Origin: Pseudomonadota bacterium | Lineage (GTDB): Bacteria; Pseudomonadota; Gammaproteobacteria; Burkholderiales; Burkholderiaceae_C | Reading direction: 5' to 3' | Length of the DNA: 13,894 nucleotides | Assembly: GCA_023390985.1 (NCBI GenBank) | Contig: JAEWBU010000313.1 | Span: 1 to 13,894, forward strand | Shown: in pieces, positions 1 through 5,741 of the stretch | Position numbering within the stretch: the stretch's first letter is position 1 | How the letters are laid out: every line of letters begins with the position of its first letter | The notes under the pieces: model-generated | What the model was told of the DNA's origin: nothing | What the model saw: the letters and a program-made list of their open reading frames with translations, nothing else | The model's database searches: none | Translations under genes and position numbers: made by a program

Positions 1-1
1 G

Positions 2-319
2 CGCGGCACGGACACGCGCGCGGCCGCCGGTGCGAACGCGGCACCGGCTCCCGCCGCGCCCGCGGCCCCCACGGACGCCGCGCCCCTCGCGCTGCTGCAG
101 AAGAACAACTGCACCGCGTGCCACGCGGCCGGCCAGCGCATCGTCGGACCGAGCTGGGCGGAGGTTTCGCAACGCCATGCCGGCAAGGCCGACTACCTTG
201 CAGGCAAAATCAGGGGTGGAAGCTCAGGCGTCTGGGGCAACGTGCCCATGCCGCCGCAACCCCTGGACGAAGCCGCCGCGCGACGGATCGCCGACTGGCT
301 GGCCGGCGGCGCGAAGTAG
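2..319 (+). CDS. soxD: Class I c-type cytochrome, probable SoxD C-terminal heme domain (5' partial)
   Basis: The reading frame is open from base 2 and stops at TAG 317-319, so the start lies beyond the left edge. The visible 105 residues begin with an Ala/Pro-rich linker, followed by a heme c motif CTACH (bases 110-124) and a likely axial methionine in NVPMPPQ (ATG at 248-250). The C-terminal helix ends in ADWLAGG, as in small class I cytochromes c. SoxD is the diheme cytochrome subunit of the periplasmic SoxCD sulfur dehydrogenase, which oxidises the SoxY-bound sulfane sulfur. The assignment rests mainly on position directly upstream of soxYZAXB, where soxCD sits in many betaproteobacteria, and on the linker-plus-heme-domain layout. 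Another cytochrome c such as a SoxE-like carrier is possible. The upstream sequence would settle it. Confidence 0.68.
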   Translation, partial: RGTDTRAAAGANAAPAPAAPAAPTDAAPLALLQKNNCTACHAAGQRIVGPSWAEVSQRHAGKADYLAGKIRGGSSGVWGNVPMPPQPLDEAAARRIADWLAGGAK

Positions 320-398
320 CCGCACCCCCAGGGGGAAAATCCCCATGCGCAAGCGTCGAGCTTTTATTAGTCTGCACTGATTGATTCCGGAGACCCCA

Positions 399-857
399 AT
401 GAAGACCACCCGTCGACAGACCCTCCAGCACAGCGCCGCGGTCGCGGGGCTGCTGGCCACCAGCGGCCTGTTCCCGCAGCTGGCGCATGCCTGGACCAAC
501 GCCGCGTTCGATGCCAAGACCGTGGCCGACGCGCTCAAGGCCTACGGCGGCGGCGCGCCCACCGAGAGCAAGGACGTGACGCTCACCGCCCCGGACATCG
601 CCGAGAACGGCGCGGTGGTGCCCATGGGCGTGGCCACCACGCTGCCCAACGTCAAGCACCTGCTGGTGCTGGTGGAGAAGAACCCGGCGCCGCTGGTGGC
701 GAAGTTCGACGTCAGCGATGCCGTGGACGCCAACTTCCTCACCCGCGCCAAGATGGGCCAGTCGTCCGACGTGTACGCCGTGGCCATCACGCGCGACGGC
801 AAGGCCCTCTTCTCCAAGAAGGAAGTCAAGGTCACGCTCGGCGGCTGCGGCGGCTGA
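399..857 (+). CDS. soxY: Thiosulfate oxidation carrier protein SoxY
   Basis: SoxY is the periplasmic subunit that carries sulfur intermediates covalently on a C-terminal cysteine while the other Sox enzymes act on them. The 152-residue product ends in LGGCGG (bases 837-854), the diagnostic swinging-arm motif with Cys150 as the attachment site. The N-terminus, MKTTRRQTLQH followed by a hydrophobic stretch and LAHA before WT, is a twin-arginine signal with predicted cleavage after Ala31. This suits export of a folded SoxYZ complex, with SoxZ carried along. I chose ATG 399 over the in-frame TTG at 381 because a GGAG (389-392) sits about six bases upstream. Thirty-two bases separate it from soxZ, its obligate partner. 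Confidence 0.95.
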   Translation: MKTTRRQTLQHSAAVAGLLATSGLFPQLAHAWTNAAFDAKTVADALKAYGGGAPTESKDVTLTAPDIAENGAVVPMGVATTLPNVKHLLVLVEKNPAPLVAKFDVSDAVDANFLTRAKMGQSSDVYAVAITRDGKALFSKKEVKVTLGGCGG

Positions 858-889
858 GAGCGACGGCAACGAACACAAGGAGCAAGAAC

Positions 890-1201
890 ATGGCAGATCC
901 GATGCGCATCCGCGCACAGGCCCAGGGCAGCGGCGCCGTCGTGCGCGTCCTCATGAGCCACGAGATGGAGACCGGCCAGCGCAAGGATGCGTCCGGCAAG
1001 ACCATCCCGGCCTGGCACATCACCGACGTCACCGCCTCGCACAACGGCAAGCAGGTGCTGGCCGCCGAGTGGGGCCCGGCCGTGGCGAAGAACCCCTTCC
1101 TGCAGTTCAACGTCAAGGGCGCGAAGGCCGGCGACAAGATCGCCGTGACCTGGAAGGACAACAAGGGCGACACGCGCACCGACGAAGTCACCGTCAGCTG
1201 A
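890..1201 (+). CDS. soxZ: Thiosulfate oxidation carrier complex protein SoxZ
   Basis: SoxZ is the small beta-sandwich partner of SoxY and forms the SoxYZ heterodimer in the periplasm. The product has 103 residues, the usual size. It carries the SoxZ pattern: an N-terminal strand with MRIRAQ, a segment HEMETGQRKD, a strand with PAWHITDV, and a C-terminal domain containing KNPFLQFNVKGAK and KIAVTWKDNKGD. It has no signal peptide, as expected if it is co-exported with the Tat-targeted SoxY. The ATG at 890 follows a strong AAGGAG (877-882) by seven bases. A terminator-like hairpin follows the stop and may set its expression apart from soxA downstream. Confidence 0.95.
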   Translation: MADPMRIRAQAQGSGAVVRVLMSHEMETGQRKDASGKTIPAWHITDVTASHNGKQVLAAEWGPAVAKNPFLQFNVKGAKAGDKIAVTWKDNKGDTRTDEVTVS

Positions 1202-1208
1202 CGCCCGC

Positions 1209-1240
1209 GGCCGGCCCGAGAGGGAGCCGGCCTTTTCTTT
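1209..1240 (+). terminator. Terminator-like hairpin between soxZ and soxA
   Basis: GGCCGGC (1209-1215) pairs perfectly with GCCGGCC (1226-1232) around a ten-base loop, and TTTTCTTT (1233-1240) follows at once. This has the form of an intrinsic terminator but lies inside the sox operon. It could end a fraction of transcripts after soxYZ, so that the carrier is made in excess of the enzymes, or protect the 3' end of a processed soxYZ message. The structure is seen in the sequence; its function is inferred. Confidence 0.55.
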
Positions 1241-1255
1241 CGAAGAACATCGAAG

Positions 1256-1260
1256 AGGAG
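1256..1260 (+). promoter_or_regulatory. Ribosome-binding site deciding the soxA start
   Basis: AGGAG lies two bases before the ATG at 1263 but eight bases before the in-frame ATG at 1269. The second spacing is normal for initiation, so 1269 is the preferred start. Confidence 0.6.
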
Positions 1261-1268
1261 ACATGCAG

Positions 1269-2075
1269 ATGAAGACGAGGACCCTCGCGGCCCTCGCCGT
1301 GGCCGGCCTCGCGGCAGGCCTGGCGTCGGCACAGACCCCCAAGTCGACCACGCAGTCGATCGAGGAATACCGGGCCATGCTGGCCGACGGCAACCCCGCC
1401 GAGCTGTTCGAGGCCAAGGGCGAAGACCTCTGGAAGAGCAGGCGCGGACCGAAGAACGCGTCGCTTGAGCAGTGCGACCTGGGCAAGGGCCCGGGCGTCG
1501 TCAAGGGCACGTTCGTGGAGCTGCCCCGCTACTTCGCCGACACCGGCAAGGTGCAGGACCTGGAATCGCGCCTGGTCACCTGCATGGAGCGCCTGCAGGG
1601 CCTGAACGGCGCAGAGATCGCCAAGACGCCGTTCGGCCGCGGCGAGATGGCCAACGTGACCGCGCTGGCCACCTGGATCGCCGCCGAGTCGCGCGGCCTG
1701 CCGTTCAACCTGCCGCAATCGGCCCCGCAGGAGCGCGTGGCCTATGAAGTGGGCAAGCGCCTCTTCTTCATGCGCGGCGGCACGCACGACTTCTCGTGCG
1801 CCTCGTGCCACGGCGAGGACGGCAAGCGCATCCGACTGCAGGACCTGCCCAACCTGACCAAGAACCCCGGCGACGGCGTCGGCTTCGCGGCCTGGCCCGC
1901 CTACCGCGTGTCCAACGGGCAGATGTGGAGCATGCAGCTGCGCTTGAACGACTGCTACCGGCAGCAGCGCTTCCCGTATCCGGAGTTCGGCAGCGACGCG
2001 CTGACCGCGCTCTCCACCTACCTGGGCGTGAACGCCAAGGGCGCGAAATCCGCGGCGCCCTCCATCAAGCGCTGA
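1269..2075 (+). CDS. soxA: L-cysteine S-thiosulfotransferase subunit SoxA (mono-heme type)
   Basis: SoxA with SoxX forms the periplasmic c-type cytochrome that oxidatively couples thiosulfate to the SoxY cysteine. The 268-residue product starts with a Sec signal peptide, with cleavage likely after LASA (residue 21). One heme motif, CASCH, is at residues 177-181. Cys229 in LNDCYRQQ matches the catalytic heme-ligating cysteine that is modified to a persulfide in studied SoxA proteins. The N-terminal half keeps Cys69 (EQCDLG) and Cys105 (VTCM), where di-heme SoxA has a second CxxCH. In mono-heme forms these cysteines are known to form a disulfide. An alternative start at 1263 adds two residues. 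The stop overlaps the soxX ribosome-binding region. Confidence 0.93.
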   Translation: MKTRTLAALAVAGLAAGLASAQTPKSTTQSIEEYRAMLADGNPAELFEAKGEDLWKSRRGPKNASLEQCDLGKGPGVVKGTFVELPRYFADTGKVQDLESRLVTCMERLQGLNGAEIAKTPFGRGEMANVTALATWIAAESRGLPFNLPQSAPQERVAYEVGKRLFFMRGGTHDFSCASCHGEDGKRIRLQDLPNLTKNPGDGVGFAAWPAYRVSNGQMWSMQLRLNDCYRQQRFPYPEFGSDALTALSTYLGVNAKGAKSAAPSIKR

Positions 2076-2086
2076 AAGGACGCCCC

Positions 2087-2758
2087 ATGAAGAAGATCAA
2101 TCGCAAGTGGCTGGCGCTCGGCGCCCTGGCGGTCGCCGCCGCGGTGGTGGGTTGCGCCAGCCTCGCGCCCCTGCCTTCCACGGCCGACCTCGACAGGACC
2201 GCGCAGGACATGGTCAAGGCCAGCTTCCGCGGCCAGGGCATCGCCCAGGTCGAACGCGTCACCGACATCGACGAGACGCTGCGCCTGTGCAATGCCGCCG
2301 ACGTCGCCGGCAAGCCGCTGGACGCGGCCACCGCCAAGCGCATCGAGGAAGCCAACCTCAAGACCGTGAAGTGGCCCGCGGGCGGCAAGTTCCTGGGCGA
2401 CTGGAAGCAGGGCGAGCAGATCGCCCAGAGCGGTCGCGGCCAGACCTGGACCGACGCGGCCGGCACCGTCAACGGCGGCAACTGCTACAACTGCCACCAG
2501 ATCAGCAAGGAGGAGATCTCCTTCGGCACGATCGGGCCCAGCCTGTACCAGTACGGCAAGCTGCGCGGCGTCACCGACCCGAACAGCGCGGCGGCCAGGC
2601 CGATCGTGGAATACACCTGGGGCAAGATCTGGAACGCCAAGGCCTACAACGCCTGTTCCAACATGCCGCGCGCCGGCCACATGGGCAACCTGACCGAACA
2701 GCAGATCCAGCACGTGATGGCGCTGCTGCTCGATCCGCAATCGCCGGTCAACAAGTGA
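2087..2758 (+). CDS. soxX: Sulfur oxidation c-type cytochrome SoxX, possible lipoprotein
   Basis: SoxX is the electron-accepting heme subunit of the SoxAX complex. The 223-residue product has heme motif CYNCH at residues 133-137, then FGTIGPSLYQYGK, and a C-terminal NMPRAGH that supplies Met193 as a probable axial ligand. This is the normal SoxX order. About 100 residues precede the heme domain, giving a longer form than the compact SoxX proteins. The signal sequence ends in VVGC (residues 20-23), which fits a lipobox and would anchor SoxAX in a membrane; ordinary signal cleavage nearby is the alternative. Cys68 and Cys190 could form a disulfide (inference). ATG 2087 follows GAAAGGA (2074-2080), and the soxA stop lies 11 bases upstream. 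Confidence 0.92.
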   Translation: MKKINRKWLALGALAVAAAVVGCASLAPLPSTADLDRTAQDMVKASFRGQGIAQVERVTDIDETLRLCNAADVAGKPLDAATAKRIEEANLKTVKWPAGGKFLGDWKQGEQIAQSGRGQTWTDAAGTVNGGNCYNCHQISKEEISFGTIGPSLYQYGKLRGVTDPNSAAARPIVEYTWGKIWNAKAYNACSNMPRAGHMGNLTEQQIQHVMALLLDPQSPVNK

Positions 2759-4494
2759 ACCTCGGCAAGCGCGAATTTCTGCAGGTGCTGACGGCCGCCG
2801 GCGTCGCCGGCATGGGCCTGGGCCGCTGGTCCGAGGCCGACGCGGCCACTGCTTCCGACAAGCTGTACGACCTCCCGAAGTTCGGCAACGTCTCGTTCCT
2901 GCACATCACCGACTGCCACGCGCAGCTGCAGCCGATCTGGTTCCGCGAGCCCAGCGTCAACCTGGGCGTGGGCGCGATGGCCGGCAGGCTGCCGCACCTG
3001 GTGGGCGAGCAGCTGCGCAAGGCCGCCCACCTGCCGGCCGGGTCGGCGGAGAGCTACGCCTTCACCTGCCTCGACTTCGAGAAGGCCGCGCGCCGCTGGG
3101 GCAAGGTGGGCGGTTTCGCGCACCTTGCCACGCTGGTCAAGCGGATGAAGGCCAGCCGCCCGGGCGCGCTGCTGCTGGATGGCGGCGACACCTGGCAGGG
3201 CTCGGCCACCGCGCTGTGGACCCAGGGCCAGGACATGGTCGACGCCGCCAAGCTGCTGGGCGTGGACGTGATGACCGGCCACTGGGAGTTCACGCTCGGC
3301 ATGCAGCGCGTGCAGGAGATCGTGGAGAAGGACTTCGCGGGCCGGGTCGACTTCGTCGCGCAGAACGTCAAGACCACGGACTTCGGCGACCCGGTCTTCA
3401 AGCCGTACGTGATGCGCACCATCAACGGCGTGCCTTGCGCCATCCTGGGCCAGGCGTTCCCGTACACGCCCATCGCGAACCCGCGCTACTTCGTCTCCGA
3501 CTGGACGTTCGGCATCCAGGACGACCAGATGCAGAAGATGGTGGACGAGGCCCGCGCCAAGGGCGCGCAGGTGGTCGTGCTGCTGTCGCACAACGGCATG
3601 GACGTGGACCTGAAGATGGCCACGCGCGTGCGCGGCATCGACGCCATCTTCGGCGGCCACACGCATGACGGCATGCCGGTGGCCACCGTGGTCTCCAACG
3701 CGGGCGGCAAGACGCTGGTGACCAACGCGGGGTCCAACGGCAAGTTCCTCGGCGTCATGGACTTCGACGTGCGCGGCGGCAAGGTGCAGGACTTCCGCTA
3801 CAAGCTGCTGCCGGTGCTGTCCGACGCGCTGCCGGCCGATCGCGAGATGCAGGCGCTGATCACCAAGATCCGGGCGCCGTACGAATCGAAGCTGAGCGAG
3901 AAGCTCGCGGTGACGGAGGGAACCCTCTATCGCCGCGGCAACTTCAACGGCACCGGCGACCAGCTGCTGCTCGATGCGCTGATGGACGTGCAGGGCGCGC
4001 AGATCGCCTTCTCGCCGGGCTTCCGCTGGGGCACCTCGCTGCTGCAGGGCGAGACGATCACGCGCGAATGGCTGATGGACATGACGGCCACGACCTACTC
4101 GCACGCCACCGTCAACTCGATGAGCGGCGAGATGATCAAGACCGTGCTGGAAGACGTCTGCGACAACCTCTTCAACCCCGACCCGTACTACCAGCAGGGC
4201 GGCGACATGGTTCGCGTGGGCGGCCTGCAGTACACCTGCCACCCGCTCGCGCCCATGGGCCGGCGCATCCAGGACATGCGCCTGGACGGCAAGGCCATCG
4301 AGGCCGGCAAGCAGTACAAGGTGGCCGGCTGGGCACCGGTGGCCGAGGACGCGAAGAACGCGCCGGGCGTGCGGCCGGTGTGGGAAGTGGTCGAGGAGTG
4401 GCTGCGTGCGCGCGGCGGCGTGGTGAAGGCGCGCCAGGCGAACGTACCCAAGCTGGCGGGCGTGCTGCCGAATCCGGGCTTCGCCGACGCCTAG
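2755..4494 (+). CDS. soxB: Thiosulfohydrolase SoxB
   Basis: SoxB is the periplasmic di-manganese hydrolase that releases sulfate from SoxY-bound thiosulfonate. The 579-residue length fits the family. Metal-ligand motifs of the metallophosphatase domain appear in order: HITDCHAQ (Asp53, His55), GGDTWQGS (Asp145), TGHWEFT (His176), LLSHNGMD (His279) and GGHTHDG (His302, His304). A 5'-nucleotidase-like C-terminal domain follows from about residue 320. The start is GTG 2755, overlapping the soxX TGA (2756-2758) with no clear Shine-Dalgarno, so translation is probably coupled. The N-terminus, LGKREFLQVLTAAG, resembles a Tat signal with Lys-Arg in place of the Arg-Arg usual in SoxB. It is the last gene of the visible operon. 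Confidence 0.95.
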   Translation: MNLGKREFLQVLTAAGVAGMGLGRWSEADAATASDKLYDLPKFGNVSFLHITDCHAQLQPIWFREPSVNLGVGAMAGRLPHLVGEQLRKAAHLPAGSAESYAFTCLDFEKAARRWGKVGGFAHLATLVKRMKASRPGALLLDGGDTWQGSATALWTQGQDMVDAAKLLGVDVMTGHWEFTLGMQRVQEIVEKDFAGRVDFVAQNVKTTDFGDPVFKPYVMRTINGVPCAILGQAFPYTPIANPRYFVSDWTFGIQDDQMQKMVDEARAKGAQVVVLLSHNGMDVDLKMATRVRGIDAIFGGHTHDGMPVATVVSNAGGKTLVTNAGSNGKFLGVMDFDVRGGKVQDFRYKLLPVLSDALPADREMQALITKIRAPYESKLSEKLAVTEGTLYRRGNFNGTGDQLLLDALMDVQGAQIAFSPGFRWGTSLLQGETITREWLMDMTATTYSHATVNSMSGEMIKTVLEDVCDNLFNPDPYYQQGGDMVRVGGLQYTCHPLAPMGRRIQDMRLDGKAIEAGKQYKVAGWAPVAEDAKNAPGVRPVWEVVEEWLRARGGVVKARQANVPKLAGVLPNPGFADA

Positions 4495-4499
4495 CCGCC

Positions 4500-4525
4500 G
4501 TCATCCCCGCGCAGGCGGGGACGAC
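4500..4525. repeat. REP-like palindrome downstream of soxB
   Basis: CCCCGC (4505-4510) and GCGGGG (4515-4520) form a stem around GCAG. The stem extends outward to GTC/GAC (4500-4502, 4523-4525) with one A-C mismatch. It lies between the convergent soxB and ankyrin genes and resembles the common REP-type element GTCATCCCCGC...GCGGGGA of Burkholderiales. A related copy is at 9497-9532. It may act as a bidirectional transcript end. Confidence 0.6.
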
Positions 4526-4531
4526 CGGTGA

Positions 4532-5056
4532 CTAAGCCCGTTCCCGCAGCCAGTTCGCCGCCTCTTCCGCCCCCATCCGCTGCGCCGCTTCGCGCGCGCT
4601 CGTGCCCGAGGCATCGCGGTGCCGCAGGTCGGCGCCGCGTTCGGCCAGCAGTTCCATCACGTCGACACGGTTGAACATCGCCGCGAAGATCAGCGCGGTG
4701 CGGCCATCGTCGCCGTGGCCATCCACCTGCGCCCCGCCGTCGAGCAAGGCTCGCACCACCTCGACATAGCCCCTGAACGAAGCGCCCGCCAGCGGTGTCT
4801 GGCCGCGGTCGTTGGCCACCTCCGGATCGGCGCCCGCGCGCAGCAGCGCACGCACCAGCTCGTGGTGGCCGTGGTAGCTCGCCAGCATCAGCAGGCTGTC
4901 GCCGCTCTCGTTGCGCAGGTTGGGTGGGAAGCCATGGTCGAACAGGGGCTGCAGCGAGGCAAGGTCGCCTTCGCGGACGCACTGGAACACCTGCCTCGCC
5001 AGCCGCAGCGTGCCCTCGTCAAGCTCGGGCTTCTGGACAATCGAACTCGTTTCCAT
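4532..5056 (-). CDS. Ankyrin-repeat protein
   Basis: The 174-residue product is almost entirely ankyrin repeats: a capping repeat at about 19-50, full repeats at 51-83, 84-116 and 117-149, and a C-terminal cap at 150-174. Typical signatures are visible, such as HHELVRALLRAGADPE and DGRTALIFAAMFNRVDVMEL. There is no signal peptide or membrane segment, so the protein is probably cytoplasmic. Ankyrin arrays bind other proteins; the partner cannot be read from the sequence. ATG 5056 was chosen because the first repeat begins soon after it, although no clear Shine-Dalgarno precedes it. Only 33 bases separate this start from the divergent DUF3237 gene. It converges on soxB across a REP-like hairpin and is probably unrelated to Sox. 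Confidence 0.88.
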   Translation of the reverse strand: METSSIVQKPELDEGTLRLARQVFQCVREGDLASLQPLFDHGFPPNLRNESGDSLLMLASYHGHHELVRALLRAGADPEVANDRGQTPLAGASFRGYVEVVRALLDGGAQVDGHGDDGRTALIFAAMFNRVDVMELLAERGADLRHRDASGTSAREAAQRMGAEEAANWLRERA

Positions 5057-5089
5057 GCGACTACCATAGCCCGCACCCAACGCATCCGT

Positions 5090-5572
5090 ATGACAGCCAT
5101 TTCCCTCTCCTGTGCCGCCGAACCGAAGTTGCAGTTTTTTGCGGAGCTCGCCGTCGAGGTGGGCGCGCCCATCGAGGTCGGACGCACGCCGCGCGGCCTG
5201 CGACGCATGATCCCGATCACCGGCGGCCAGGCGCGCGGCGATGGCTGGACCGCGCGGGTGCTCCCCGGCGGTGCCGACTACCAGCTGGTGGTCAGCGACA
5301 CGATGGCCGAACTGCAGGCCCACTACGTCCTCGAGACCGATGCGGGCGACCTGATCTACGTGCGCAACCAGGCGATCCGTCAGGCCAGCGCGGAGGTGAC
5401 GGCCCAACTGATCCGCGGCGAGCCCGTCGATCCTTCGCAGGTCTACTTCCGCTGCCTGCCGGCGCTCGAAACCGCCGCGCCTTCGCTGCGCTGGGTCAAC
5501 GAGCGGCTGTTCGTGGGCTCGGGCGTTCGCCGGCCCCGGCAGGTGGAGATGAAGTTCTTCCTGCTGGACTGA
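5090..5572 (+). CDS. DUF3237 domain-containing protein (UPF0311 family)
   Basis: The 160-residue product matches the DUF3237 family in length and layout: an N-terminal strand with PKLQFFAELAVEVG, a turn TPRGLRRMIPITGG, the GADYQLVV segment, a central LQAHYVLETDAGDLIYVRNQ, and a C-terminal VYFRCLPALETAAPSLRWVNERLFVGSG. The family is a cytoplasmic beta-barrel-like fold, often found near aromatic or xenobiotic catabolism genes and without an established reaction. No signal peptide is visible. ATG 5090 has no Shine-Dalgarno, so a short leader or leaderless message is possible. The last 77 bases overlap the 3' end of the opposite-strand small gene at 5496-5741. Confidence 0.85.
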   Translation: MTAISLSCAAEPKLQFFAELAVEVGAPIEVGRTPRGLRRMIPITGGQARGDGWTARVLPGGADYQLVVSDTMAELQAHYVLETDAGDLIYVRNQAIRQASAEVTAQLIRGEPVDPSQVYFRCLPALETAAPSLRWVNERLFVGSGVRRPRQVEMKFFLLD

Positions 5573-5741
5573 GCGACCCGCGCACCGAATCGATCAGCGG
5601 CAGCACCTCGTCCGCGCGCTCGAACCTCACCAGCAAGCCCATCGCCAGCATCGCGAGGAATCGCTCGGCCTGCTCGGGCCCGACCTCGCCCAGCGCCCTG
5701 CACAACGCGGTGTAGGCGACGTCCAGTTCCTGCTCGGTCAT
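5496..5741 (-). CDS. Small helical protein coupled to an FAD monooxygenase (DUF2783-like)
   Basis: The ATG at 5739-5741 overlaps the TGA of the upstream monooxygenase (5738-5740) in an ATGA junction, a strong sign of translational coupling. The 81-residue product has an acidic, helix-forming N-terminal half containing VAYTALCRALGEVG, QAERFLAMLAMGLL and ADEVLPLIDSV. It then has a Pro/Ser/Ala/Arg-rich tail from about residue 53 that looks disordered. The helical half resembles DUF2783, a small family often encoded beside FAD hydroxylases; I base this on pattern only. It could be an accessory or stability partner of the monooxygenase (inference). The tail is encoded antisense to the end of the DUF3237 gene and may be a recent stop-codon read-through extension. 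Confidence 0.65.
   Translation of the reverse strand: MTEQELDVAYTALCRALGEVGPEQAERFLAMLAMGLLVRFERADEVLPLIDSVRGSLSPAGRTSSPPAGAGERPSPRTAAR

Noticed and set aside
30..384. Two + strand frames starting with Arg/Pro-rich translations over the cytochrome region
   Set aside because: They are alternative frames of the partial cytochrome gene, which has a clear CTACH heme motif in its own frame.
2644..4242. A 532-codon open frame antisense to soxB
   Set aside because: It is the mirror of high-GC codon use in soxB. The translation is His/Ala/Val-rich with no recognisable domain, while the + strand gives a complete SoxB.
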